A DNA stretch of 64,000 nucleotides, from NCBI GenBank assembly GCA_030220185.1, contig JASPKZ010010239.1:342001-406000 (forward strand). Reading direction: 5' to 3'. Of the stretch, positions 44,396 to 54,284 are shown one piece after another (the first letter of the stretch is position 1; every line of letters begins with the position of its first letter). This DNA is from Diploptera punctata. Its lineage: Eukaryota > Arthropoda > Insecta > Blattodea > Blaberidae. Made by a program: the position numbers and the translations under genes. The notes beneath the pieces are model-generated. The model did no database searches. It saw only the letters and a program-made list of their open reading frames with translations, and was not told where the DNA came from.

Positions 44396-45040
44396 TCTCC
44401 GTTTAGGCAAAGCCTGTCCCCAGCCAGGTTAGAAAAGGGTGAGGGGAAGGAGTAACAACCTCGTTAAAAAACCAGGGTTCAGTACGACCGGCTGATAGTA
44501 CCCTGTGAGGGCCCCTTATCTAGGGTACAGATACTGCTGATTTGCAGTTTGTCATTGGTTTGACAAAGGCTAGAGGAAGAAAACTTTGACCAAAAATTAC
44601 CTGGTCCTCCAGGTTGGGGTTGATGCATCAGGCCAGCTCCCTGTTCGTCACAAAAAACATAACAATGCTAAAAAGCCAAAGATTTAAAGCCGGACGGAAA
44701 TAATAATAATAATCATCACTAAAAAACAAGAACAAAGTTTGGAAGTAGCAGGATATACTCTGCTGGATAAGAAAAGAAATGAAGATATAAGAAAGGAACT
44801 AAATATTTTGAAAATTAAAGACCGAATAATTAAATATAGGAACGACTGGAAAGAACATATTGATAGAATGCAAGAAGGAAGATTTCCAAAATTATTGCTA
44901 AATTATAAATCGAACGGAAGGAGAAATGTTGGACGCCCACACAGAAGATGGTCTGAACAATTTTAACAATTCTAGCTTTCATGAAACCGGAACGAGCCAA
45001 CAGGCTTAATCCCCATATTATGATGATGATGATGATGGTG

Positions 45041-45075
<35 letters not shown>
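44396..45075 (+). pseudogene. Internally deleted LINE: 5' region joined to RT C-terminus
   Basis: The left part (44396-44700: AAAGCCTGTCCCCAGCCAGG; GACCGGCTGATAGTACCCTG; GGTCCTCCAGGTTGGGGTTG) looks like a LINE 5' region with the start of its endonuclease ORF. From 44715 the sequence passes into VAGYTLLDKKRNEDIRKELN, ILKIKDRIIKYRNDWKEHID, RMQEGRFPKLLLNYKSNGRR and NVGRPHRRWSEQF, with stop at 44966 and a GATGATGATG/(AAT)n tail. Endonuclease and RT palm are absent. The 5' break abuts the minus-strand LINE exactly at about 44395. Confidence 0.65.
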
Positions 45076-45078
<3 letters not shown>

Positions 45079-45432
45079 TAAATCAACTAACTCCATGGCT
45101 TACATATTCTATAGGACCAATACCGCATATTCTAACATCTTCTAGTGGTTCCTATGCTCAGATTACTAAATCTAGTTTGTCTTCGATATCGATTGCTTAA
45201 TATTCACCCTAGTGGGCATATTATCCTCCCACCTAATCTTGGGCCTGCCTTTGGTCTTTTTCTCCAAGGTTTCCTAATTAAAAAATTGAAAGTATTTATA
45301 TTCTAACGTATTCGATTTTACATGACCTGCTCGTCTGCATCTCCTAGATCTAATAACCTTGAGAGTGTGTTAGGACAACCATATACATTTTGAAGTATAC
45401 TCCATTCTTCATCCGCATTTATTATCAGACAG

Positions 45433-45433
<1 letters not shown>

Positions 45434-45464
<31 letters not shown>

Positions 45465-45475
45465 CAACAACAAGC
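45434..45475. repeat. (AAT)n(AAC)n microsatellite
   Basis: Runs directly into the truncated head of the SINE at 45472. Confidence 0.95.
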
Positions 45476-45762
45476 GTGCTGCCTTGTCATGCAACGGGCC
45501 CGGGTTCGATTCCCGGTCGGGACAGGCTCCTGGGTGAGGTTTTTTCGGAGTTTTTCGTCACCTGTAAGACAAATGTCAGGAAGATTAGGGCCCAACGGTC
45601 CCCGAAAATCATCCGGGCACCATAATTATCATCACCTTCAATGGTGTGGAAAGCAACGGGAAATTACAACACCTAAAATTCCCTAGTAAAGCTGCAAAGC
45701 ATAGCATGAAAATGTTATGATTGTAGTGAAAGATCTGTCCTCGGGCAGAATTGCTATGGATG

Positions 45763-45765
<3 letters not shown>
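45472..45765 (+). mobile_element. SINE family A, tail type 1
   Basis: GCGTGCTGCCTTGTCATGCA, GGTTCGATTCCCGGTCGGG, CCTGTAAGACAAATGTCAGG, ATGGTGTGGAAAGCAACGGG, AGCATAGCATGAAAATGTTATG, CTCGGGCAGAATTGCTATGG. The first 25 nt of the head are missing. It is flanked on both sides by (AAT)n. Confidence 0.9.
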
Positions 45766-45835
<70 letters not shown>

Positions 45836-45836
45836 C
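45766..45836. repeat. (AAT)n microsatellite
   Basis: About 23 units directly at the SINE 3' end, so it probably grew from the SINE tail. Confidence 0.97.
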
Positions 45837-45894
45837 CGGTGTCATGGCAGCTACCTCTTGTGTGAATTGAGAATACTACATATATAAGAAAAAT

Positions 45895-46035
45895 GGACGT
45901 TTGTGTTGGAGTACTTGAGTAGCTCATTTGGTTAGAGCGCTAAACGTACAGAGTTTAGAGTCTCGGGTTCAAATCCCGACTGAAGCATTCATTTTTCTTT
46001 TCATATCATATTTGCTTCATTGCCAAATGTCAAAA
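45895..46035 (+). mobile_element. SINE-like family E with tRNA-like head
   Basis: GAGTAGCTCATTTGGTTAGAGC (D arm), TAAAC-GTACAGA-GTTTA (anticodon arm), CGGGTTCAAATCCCG (T arm) give a recognisable cloverleaf core, but the acceptor strands pair poorly. The 3' part TTTTTCTTTTCATATCATAT and CCAAATGTCAAAAATA is also seen at 39912 (minus), and the head at 50370. It is a tRNA-derived repeat rather than a tRNA gene. Confidence 0.65.
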
Positions 46036-47004
46036 ATATAGTTATAACATATAGATATATTGTTATAAAATGTATAATCGTATTAATAAATTATCATTAA
46101 ATCTGTTGATATGTATCAAATATGAAACCGTGCTTTACATACCTTAATTATATACTTGTAAGTCAATTCGCTTGTGGAATGCAGAACTATACTTATAACA
46201 CAAGAAAAGTTTTTAAATATTACATAAGAAACAAAGACATAACAGCGATACGATCTGAATATTTGTATCTGACCGTACTAGGCTACTGCTGTGTTCCTTT
46301 CACGTTCACCGTAAAATTGCCGTAATAATACCGCAATATAAGATTTTATACTATAACCCAATGTATTTCTGCTGACAATACTACACAGTTGATTTTTTCG
46401 TAAGAAAAATAAATATGATTTTATCGTTTTTTTAATAGATAACTGAAATATACTATACACTATCGAAATTCCGTCATCGTCTTCTTTGCGGCAGTCGCTT
46501 TTGTATAATAATTTTGTATAATTAGCACAAGCCTCTTTTATTACATTTTCTGAAATACGTTTTTCTTTCCATCGCTCTTATTTATATCTGATATATTACG
46601 TCCAGGATCTTGAGGTAATATTCTGTGTTAGTCTATTGAATTTGCCATGCGTTTTATTCGAATAAATTGAAATGAAATGATTATCCTGAAATATCCCCTC
46701 TGTGGTGACGCTTCACGTGGTGAGTTACCCCATGAAAGAGATATTTCCATGCTTGGGTATATTCATTTAATTTACCTTCCGGACCGTTTGATTTTGACCG
46801 ATCATTAGATCAAACACACTGTTTTCGGTCACTGTTCGCTTGTTTTCTTAAGTCTCTCCGCGTTTCCAGTTGTACATATTTCTTGTTCTAGTTAACCTCT
46901 GGCTTACTAGACAAATATGGCAAGAAATCTACCCGTCTTAATCTTCTGTCAAGTAAAATTGTCATTTGAAAAATATATACACAATTTTTTAACGCATAAT
47001 TAAT
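46036..47004. other. Unassigned AT-rich sequence
   Basis: No family or coding motif recognised. Confidence 0.35.
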
Positions 47005-47125
47005 TAGGATGAATATTTTATTATTAATTAAATAAAAATAACACCGTTAAAATTTTGTATTACTTTCAAATTTGTTTAAATACAAATTCGTTACAGCTGT
47101 TTCAGTACTTTGTACGTTCTTCCGG
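47005..47125 (-). repeat. Penelope-like terminal repeat fragment
   Basis: Minus strand GGAAGAACGTACAAAGTACTG, AAACAGCTGTAACGAATTTG and a TTATTTTTATTTAATTAAT end match the core and one arm at 9960-10050. Confidence 0.55.
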
Positions 47126-47334
47126 CGAATACCATTTTTACAAATGCAGTTTGTTGTTATATACACACTCCAGTACATAGCAACTGTAACTATGTAACTG
47201 AATGTAAACAAACAAAGTTTAACAACATTTTTTATTATAAATTTAAAATAGGTGATAAATTTAACTCCAGTTGGGAATTTAACAGCCTATTGCTCAACAT
47301 TAATTTATTTACTTATATTTATTCTTCTTAAACT

Positions 47335-47620
47335 TAATTTGTAGGATTTTCATCCTGTTTATTTCCAAATTCATTCCTCGGAGGAAGACGTATTGGACGT
47401 GCATTCATTGTCTATCCATCTCTTGGCTGGTCTTCCTCTTGTTCTTCTCCCGTCCATTGGTCTATCTTCTTTAGCTCTTTTTTTGCAAGTCGGTTTTCTT
47501 CCATTCTTTCTATATGACCTTTCCAATATTTTCGTCTATCTGTAATACATTTGATTACGTATTGAATATGACAGTTGTCCCTAATTTGTGTGTTGTGTAT
47601 TTATTTACACATTTCCTAAA
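47335..47620 (-). pseudogene. LINE reverse transcriptase C-terminal relic
   Basis: Minus strand: TDRRKYWKGHIERMEENRLA, KKELKKIDQWTGEEQEEDQP, then a run to LPPRNEFGNKQDENPTN. W.GHIERM is the usual block; the following GR.RGRPR block appears frameshifted (GEEQEEDQP). A shorter copy of its 3' end is at 11025. Confidence 0.6.
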
Positions 47621-47779
47621 ATTCCTATTGTTTCCCTTTGCTATAGTAATCAATTGATTACTTTATATGTTATGTTCTCTTATAAATACATATCATTTTG
47701 ACAACTTGAAGATCAAAATAATTATTACTAATAAAATACAGGTTATTGTTGAAATTGTTTTCCGAGCTAAAATTCCGTG

Positions 47780-47960
47780 ACCTATTTTTAATACAACTGG
47801 ACGTTTCGTCTACTACTGCAGTATCATCTTCAGGTGGCTGTACGTGCCCTCTGTGAACTATTTAGCTGAGGCACCAAATTTCAACATGAAACGAGACACC
47901 GGCCGTGAAAGCCTACACGATTTCATAAAGTAGCGTACAGTATGCTTACATGTTGCTCTA
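47780..47960 (-). repeat. Penelope-like terminal repeat, hammerhead-derived motif
   Basis: Minus strand CCTGAAGATGATACTGCAGT, AGTAGACGAAACGTCCAGTT. GAAAC lies at 47803-47807 and CTGAAGATGA at 47824-47833, i.e. the layout at 5352-5384 with CTGATGA changed to CTGAAGATGA. The nearby GGCCGTGAAAGCCTA is shared with 51660. Confidence 0.5.
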
Positions 47961-48309
47961 CGGAGCTATGAAGATTGTTGTATTATTTATTTGATTGCTG
48001 ACCGCCTACCGCCTGGATCATGAATTTTAAATGACCATTTGGCGCAAACTATCGTAAACACGCCCGAGTCGGAAATGAAGAGATGTGAAAGGAAATGGCT
48101 TGTGAAAAATTCATTCAATACCATTTCAGGTTGGTAATGTTGAGTTGCTGCATTTATATTATTTATAATGTACAAGCCGTTAGTTATCGGATATGACGCA
48201 AATCCGGATCATCAGAGTTCGATATTCATACATACTACATCTATTTTATGGTACACGTTTATTTAAATACCGGACAATTTGTTATGTTTTATTTTAGCCA
48301 AATTCATAA

Positions 48310-48780
48310 TATAACCACTTTTAGCCGTCGCAATGCGCGCGCCACTGTGACGAAATATATCAGGTTTGAATCCTGTCGGTTGCGGAGGGGTATTGGTAGT
48401 GGGCCACACTGCTATTTTTGGGTTTTTTTTACGGATTCTCCCGTTTTCCGAATTTCGTCCCACCAATGTTCCTCTTCCCTACCCAATCATGTCATTCCAT
48501 CTCCATTCATTCACCTCACCCTAATCACGAGTAAAAAAAATAGTTTGGTTTAGTAAACCACAGATGTTTCAAATGTGGTTGTGGTGATCTAATGGGAAAC
48601 ACACTTTAACTTCGTCTTGACTCCGAGCCTGTGTCAGAATAGGATCAAAGGGAGTGTCATAGCTCCTCATCGAGGCTCTGGGCCCAGCTCAAATAAATAG
48701 CGGTGTGAGTCATGTGTGTGTGAATGCTTGATGTGTGTCGGATCAGGAAAACCATAAGATACTTCATATCGCCATAGAGC
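48310..48780 (+). repeat. Possible tRNA-derived repeats, unclassified
   Basis: CAATGCGCGCGCCACTGTGAC and GGTTTGAATCCTG could be A- and B-box relics, followed by CGTTTTCCGAATTTCGTCCC-type text. A second GC-richer part (GTGGTTGTGGTGATCTAATG; AGGATCAAAGGGAGTGTC) follows. A 101-codon frame (48248-48553) crosses this and looks non-coding. Confidence 0.35.
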
Positions 48781-49612
48781 AGATCTCATCTCTTTAATTT
48801 CATAACATAAAAAAATGGGAATGAAGAACCTAAAATAAGGTTCCGTGTTAGGATCTTAAAACCCGAACCCATATTTCCTAGTCTAAACACTTTCTTAACA
48901 CAGATGACTCTATGAAGATGGAGAGGTGGAGATTCGGTCTAGGTGGGGTACCGAATAGTTATGACCTGTAGTTATCCAGAAGTTTGCCACAGCATCACTT
49001 CTTGGTCTATGAGACACTGTTGAAATTTCTTCCACTATTCTTTTTCAATTATTTCCCTCGCATAAAACTGCGTTCATTTTTTAAAAATTCTTCCTTAAAA
49101 GTTTTTTATCTACTCGTTTAATTCTAGAGTAAGAAATGGGTTGCTTTATTTGTTAAATTTTGGGGTCTATTTTTGCAAATAAATATACTATTTCATTACC
49201 ACGAAGATACCAGTGGGATGGTATTCACTGTATAACAACTTTTTTTTTAGCTGTAAATATTTATTTTACTTGTACTCAATTTTAAAATAGGTAACTTTGA
49301 AGATTGGAGGACTTTAATACAGTTTTATATAAATCCCGATTCTTTTTGTGAAATAAAAGAAAAGTAAAGTGATCCCACTACCAGTTTTGAATTCCTTAGA
49401 TTTGGACACGGTGTATCTTTCTAAAATTGTCATCGCTGCCATTAGAGGATCAATTTCAATTTTAAGAAACCATATTTATAAAATTTATACTTTGTAGTAT
49501 GTATACTTCAATTAGGCCTACAATTTGAATTTTTCAAAAAAAATAATTGTCTGTATCAATTTGTCCTTGAGGCAATCCTCTAATGAGGAAAGTTGTATAC
49601 TCGTATAATAAA
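48781..49612. other. Unassigned sequence
   Basis: No family or coding motif recognised. Confidence 0.35.
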
Positions 49613-49870
49613 TAGGAGGCCCTTGGAATTGTAGCTGGTTAAGATTCCTACCTTTTAGATAGTTGGCACGAGATTTCAGCCGGGTTGTCAGACATCCTTG
49701 ACGGACTTATTTACCCCCCCCCCGGAAGTTGTCTCGTACTAATTTCCTTTAGAGTGTGATGGTAAAGTTAACTATCACATAGAACTGACAGTTTGGCTGG
49801 TATTTCGTGCCGATTATCTAAAATGATAGAATCCTTAAACTCCTACAACTCCAAGGGCCTTCTAAGGGCT
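49613..49870 (+). repeat. Repeat family H with inverted ends
   Basis: GGAGGCCCTTGGAATTGTAG at the left is the inverse of CTACAACTCCAAGGGCCTTC at the right. Inside, GGACTTATTTACC, GTCTCGTACTAATTTCC and TTAGAGTGTGATGG parallel the other family H copies. The inverted ends, about 20 nt, are not seen in the other, more decayed copies. Confidence 0.55.
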
Positions 49871-49924
49871 GTAATGAGATGACTCTTTATATACCGCTTA
49901 TATTTTTTTCTCCATGGCGCAAAA

Positions 49925-50222
49925 AGCCTAGAAGGCCCTTGGGCCTATCAGCCGACTGCAGGTCTCACATCCACATGTGCTAATAACAGATGTAGGCGAT
50001 CATCCGGCCAGTGTGAAGTGGTCAGCATGTTGCATTACCCCGTTGTTATAGCTGGTTTTCTCAACCTGGAGCCACTACTTATTGTAGTTACCAAAATTCC
50101 TCACGATTTTAGGTGGGCACCGGAAAAATGTTTCCCTCGTGGAGACTCGAACCAGCGCAAGTCCCGAAAATCTGCGCCAATGCACCTTGTCTTAACCACT
50201 CGGCTACGTCGCGAGATATATG
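49925..50222 (-). mobile_element. SINE family D
   Basis: Minus strand: CGCGACGTAGCCGAGTGGTTA head, ACTTGCGCTGGTTCGAGTCTCC box B, GTGCCCACCTAAAATCGTGAGG, GAGAAAACCAGCTATAACAAC, CACATGTGGATGTGAGACC and end GGCCCAAGGGCCTTCTAGGC. Near full length. Confidence 0.85.
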
Positions 50223-50369
50223 TATATCGAAATAAGAAAGCGTTATTGCTATAAAGTAAAAATATTTCATTAAAATGTTTTCTTGTTATAGAAGCCGTAA
50301 AATGGCACTACGACGATTCCCGCGCCTCTTATGATTTAGGAATTGTATATAAAAAAGGAAAATTAATAT

Positions 50370-50470
50370 TTTCACTTGGATACCTGGATAGCGTGGTCAG
50401 TAACACAGTAACGTATAGAGTTAGATGTCCCGTGTTGAAATCCCGGTTCAGGCATTAATGTTTCTTTTCA
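50370..50470 (+). repeat. Family E fragment, decayed tRNA-like head
   Basis: ATAGCGTGGTCAGTAACACAG, TAACGTATAGAGTTAGATGTC, GAAATCCCGGTTCAGGCATT and ATGTTTCTTTTCATT parallel 45895-45995. Confidence 0.55.
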
Positions 50471-50482
50471 TTACAAATATAT

Positions 50483-50705
50483 ATCGCTGTAGTCTCGACG
50501 TAGCGTGCTGCCTTGTCACGCAGCGGGCCCGGATTCGATTCCCGGTCGAAACAAGCTTTGTGGGTGAGATTTTTGGGGGTTTTTCGTCACTTGTAAGACA
50601 AATGTCAAGAAGCTTAGAGGCCCAAAAGGCCCCCGAACATCCTACTCATCACAATCATCATTCCCGGTGTGGAAAACAGCGGGAAACTACCAAACCTAGT
50701 TATGC
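50483..50705 (+). mobile_element. SINE family A, 3' truncated
   Basis: CGCTGTAGTCTCGACGTAGCG, GGATTCGATTCCCGGTCG, CTTGTAAGACAAATGTCAAG and CCCGGTGTGGAAAACAGCGGG; it breaks off within tail type 1 and runs into (TA)n at 50708-50735. Confidence 0.88.
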
Positions 50706-50708
50706 TGC

Positions 50709-50737
<29 letters not shown>

Positions 50738-50739
<2 letters not shown>

Positions 50740-50888
50740 TTATAAGCCCATGTTTTCCCTTTACAGAGATTTAGGCGCTCTCCCCCTACAGCGAAGGATT
50801 TGAACCATACTAATTTAGTTACACTTGTTTTCGTATAGATGTCATTTTGAGTGGTCCGTGGTCAGCGTTCCGCCTCATACTGACATCA
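50738..50888 (-). mobile_element. SINE family C, 3' part only
   Basis: Plus-strand AAGCCCATGTTTTCCCTTTA, GGCGCTCTCCCCCTACAGCG and GTCAGCGTTCCGCCTCATAC equal the 3' third of the copies at 7290 and 34398. Confidence 0.88.
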
Positions 50889-50989
50889 AATATATATGAA
50901 TGATTTTAATCATAAGTGGTAATTTTTATGAATGTAAAGTTTATTTCCTTTTTATTTCCAATTGATCATAGGTGAAGATAATGGGATCC

Positions 50990-51205
50990 CACAATAGGTT
51001 TATGGAAGCCCTTGGGATTTCAGGAGTTTGAAACTCCCTCTTTCTTAACAATCAGCACAATAGTTAGTCAGAACATAAGTCTGATATTCATTTCAATTGG
51101 AGGCAGTCGACTCCAGGGACATGTTGCCGCCAGAATGTTTTGGACATTTTTAAAATTAGACCCGCAATTTTCTGGCATATATGACTTGCCTTATCCAACT
51201 ACCCT
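50990..51205 (+). repeat. Repeat family H
   Basis: AAGCCCTTGGGATTTCAGGAG, CATTTCAATTGGAGGCAGTCG, ACTCCAGGGACATGTTGCCG and CCAGAATGTTTTGGACATTT parallel 6963-7150. Confidence 0.55.
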
Positions 51206-51265
51206 ACAGCGCGGCGTATCCCCAGTCGCACATAAAAAGAATAAATATTTATTAGAACAAGAGTC

Positions 51266-51430
51266 CACCGCTGTGGTTTCGAGAGCGTGCTGCCTTGTCA
51301 CGCAGGGACGCGGGTTCGATTCCCGGTCGGGACGAATTTCCTGGGTGATGTATTTTCCGAGTTTTCCTGACCTGTAAGACAAATGTCTGGAAACTAAGGT
51401 CCATACGGTCGTAGAACATCATCTGGCCAT
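51266..51430 (+). mobile_element. SINE family A, head and body only
   Basis: CACCGCTGTGGTTTCGAGAG, GGTTCGATTCCCGGTCGGG, CCTGTAAGACAAATGTCTGG, then CATCTGGCCATCATTATCG, after which the tail is missing. Confidence 0.88.
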
Positions 51431-51474
51431 CATTATCGTGTATCATATTTACCTCTTTAGATTACATTTAAAAT

Positions 51475-51640
51475 TAAGACCTGGCGCATCATTACCACCA
51501 CCACCATCATATCATTGGGGCAGTATAACCCCGCTTTCCAGGTACCCCAAATTCAGAAGTGGGTTATCATACGCCAATGCCAGGAGAGACTACCAGAAAT
51601 GTTTATATGATAAACAGGTGGCAATGAATAAAAAAACATT
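51475..51640 (+). repeat. Family G fragment
   Basis: CCTGGCGCATCATTACC, CCAGGTACCCCAAATTCAGA, AGTGGGTTATCATACGCC, AATGCCAGGAGAG and GATAAACAGGTGGCAATGAA parallel 55300-55450. Confidence 0.6.
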
Positions 51641-51679
51641 AGAAGAACATATTGACTTAGGCTTTCACGGCCGGAGTTA

Positions 51680-51870
51680 CTGTGATGATCTTGTAGAAGA
51701 TTTCCGGGCTGTTGGCCGTGGTCTTGAGACTTGTAGTTCCCCAAAGTTTCGCCAGAGACTGCGTCCGGCATCCTCAAGAGTTGTCTTGAGACGCGAAACG
51801 TTGGGGAACTACAAGTCTCAAGACCACGGCCAACAGCCCGGAAATCTTCTACAAGATCATCATATTAGAA
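51680..51870. repeat. Large perfect-looking palindrome, Penelope-like end
   Basis: Left arm (about 51682-51750: GATGATCTTGTAGAAGATTT, GGCCGTGGTCTTGAGACTTG, AGTTCCCCAAAG.TT) and right arm (about 51799-51865) are inverted copies of about 67 nt with hardly a mismatch. The loop holds CTTGAGGATGCCGG on the minus strand and CGAAAC on both arms, recalling the CTGANGA/GAAAC layout at 5352 and 47803. Outside it lies GGCCGTGAAAGCCTAAG (minus). Confidence 0.8.
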
Positions 51871-52075
51871 GAACACTTCATAAACAATTAGAAAGAACGC
51901 TTTCCACATACAGAAACTACAGTATGGCGACCTTTACATAAACTCAAGAACGGTACCCGAATTCTGTGTAGCTCAGATCAAAATTGTTCTTCATGTGATT
52001 AAACACAAGTAAAGTTATGTACTTGAATATATTTCTGTATTATTATAATTTAGCCGGTTTAGTTTTAAATAATTA

Positions 52076-52097
52076 CATAATAATAATAATAATAATA

Positions 52098-52131
<34 letters not shown>
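52076..52131. repeat. (AAT)n/(ATT)n self-complementary microsatellite
   Basis: Seven AAT units meet about eleven ATT units, giving a pure-triplet palindrome. Confidence 0.96.
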
Positions 52132-52132
<1 letters not shown>

Positions 52133-52835
52133 ATCAGGGAATAGGCTCTTAAGTCTAATTCCTTCAGGTTTAAAATAAAATAAAAAATTATAGGAATATG
52201 ACTGTAACTCTTTCTTGGTGTTCAATCCATTGATCTCTATAACGGTGAATCCTGTCCTCTAATGATATTACATTTAATTATTTTCTTATATCCTCATTTT
52301 TATATTTATCCAACCTATTAAAACCCTTAACTGATCTCAAAAATCTCATTTCACTATTTTTTAATTGTTTTAAGAATATTTATAATTATTTAGCGTAAAA
52401 TATATATTTATGGAAAACCAAAAGAGAAGAAAAATATTATAGGAACATTAATATAAACAATGAAATAAGAAGCACTAAATTTGCATGATCTTAATAAAGT
52501 GGATATTAACATTTTGCAATACGTCATGGTTCCAATGAAGTTGAATTAAGAAGTTGACATGACAAATGTTACATACGGTCGGACGGTTCTGTTTTCTCAT
52601 GCGCTCCAGCAAACACCCAACTTTCTACAATTTCCATTTAAAGCTCGTTCCGTTTAGAGCAACAGTGGCCACACTCTCCCGCTGTCTTTTGCACATTCTA
52701 ACTTATTGGGCTTCAATTGTATAATAAACTCCAATATCCATAGTTATAAAACCTATTAACACATGGATAGTTTTATTTTCATATAATTACATTATTTGAT
52801 TCTACGTCTAATTTCAGTACTTTATGGGACTATAA
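52132..52835. other. Mostly unassigned sequence
   Basis: Around 52140-52340 the minus strand contains KGFNRLDKYKNEDIRK-like text, the block that precedes W..H..RM in the (GAT)n-tailed LINE group, but too decayed to delimit. The rest was not recognised. Confidence 0.35.
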
Positions 52836-53440
52836 AATGACAGGAAACAGTATATTACGATGCGACGTTGGGAAGTGGTTTTTACAAAAGCGAGGAAATG
52901 TTTAAAAACCGAGCGACAGCGGGGTTCTTAATTTCCGAGATTCTGTAAAACACTTCACAAACGTGCATTGTACATTTTTTTTTTGCGCGATGGTGTTTTC
53001 AAAATAATAAATAATAGTAAAATAATAACATTTTTGTTGGAAATATTTGCGTTCATTATAAACAACTGACTAATGTTAACAGTGTGGGCAATGTTTATCA
53101 GTTGAGACTACATCAGGCCGCGATACAAATCAGTAATAAAATGGCGGCAAGTACGTATTTATTGTTTTATATTGTTTCAAAGTAAAGTTCAGTTCATTTA
53201 AAATGCAGTGATTTGTTTCGTATAAAGTATATTAACACTACCTTTTGGATATATTTTTGTATATACATTGTAAGTAGTATACATAAAGGGCAGTGGTTTT
53301 ATTTGCCGCATGAGGTTTGTAATATGTAATATTACAGTACAGTTATTTAGGTTGGCAACCCCGAAATGTAGGAAGGTGCATTTTCAATCATGGTCGCCAT
53401 TGCTATAAGGACGACAAAACGCACTAATTGCGCAAAAATA
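52836..53440 (-). repeat. Repeat X, inverted single copy
   Basis: ATTACGATGCGACGTTGGGAA, AAAACCGAGCGACAGCGGGG, GTTAACAGTGTGGGCAATGT, GATTTGTTTCGTATAAAGTA and TTGGCAACCCCGAAATGTAG are the reverse complement of modules at 22327-23472. This copy shows both modules once and in order, so it defines the unit at about 600 bp. Confidence 0.8.
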
Positions 53441-53694
53441 TATTATAATATCCATATAAATCCGTCATGCAGGAACTGCGTAAACTAATCGAATTCCTCA
53501 TGAAGCCAAATGTATGGACCCATTTTGCTAGTTTACAGAATATATATTTCTTGTTAAAATGGAGAAACTCAAATTCTAATGCCAGCTTATTTAATAGTGT
53601 CGGACAGTGTAAACATATCATGCATAACCATATGAATGTGGTATGCATTTGCCACGAGAAGCCTTATTCGTAGACATAATCTAATGAGGTAAAT

Positions 53695-53885
53695 ACAATA
53701 ATGGTGATAATGATGATCAGATAATGTTCGGAGACCGTTTGGGCCTTAAAGTTTCTTGACATTTGTCTTGCAGGTGAGGAAAAAACTCGAAAAAACTTCA
53801 CCCAGGAGACTTGTCCTGACCGAGTTCGAACCCGGGTCCACTGCGTGACAAGGCGGCATACTACCCCGAGACCACAGCGGTGGAC
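53695..53885 (-). mobile_element. SINE family A, head and body
   Basis: Minus strand: CCACCGCTGTGGTCTCGGGG, GGGTTCGAACTCGGTCAGG, CCTGCAAGACAAATGTCAAG, then stops at the ATC-rich hinge. No tail. Confidence 0.88.
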
Positions 53886-54284
53886 TGTATTAAAAAATAT
53901 GAATTAGAGATACTATGAAATAAAAAAGGATATTTAAATTATAAATATTTCGCTTCAAAAGATGTCAACTCATCATCATTATTTTGGATTCATGAATTTA
54001 AGCCATTATATTGACCTGTTTCGATCTCAACGGAAATTCTATTCATCAGTCTTCTGAGTGCATATCTCTGCCTTATTCTTATAAGGTTGTTAATTATGGT
54101 ATATTTCAATCGATGAACACGTTGTTACAATTGTGTTTTATATTATAAAATGTTAGTTAGCTTCCTTCTGAAAGCTGATTGTGAGGCTGATCTAACATTT
54201 CTTAATGTATTTAATGTGTATAGCAGATACGTAAATAATGATTCATATTTTATGATTAACCCTTGTAAGATGCCAATTATACTG
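53886..54284. other. Unassigned AT-rich sequence
   Basis: Around 54040-54120 the minus strand could be another LINE C-terminal relic, but nothing firm can be read. Confidence 0.3.

Noticed and set aside
45905..45985. A functional tRNA gene
   Set aside because: D, anticodon and T arms are visible, but acceptor strands pair poorly and the same sequence recurs decayed at 50370 with a shared 3' extension, so it is a tRNA-derived repeat.
51438..51941. 167-codon frame with RSYCDDLVEDF and DHGQQPGNLLQDHH
   Set aside because: It spans family G sequence and both arms of the palindrome; the repeated peptide pieces come from the inverted DNA, not from a protein.
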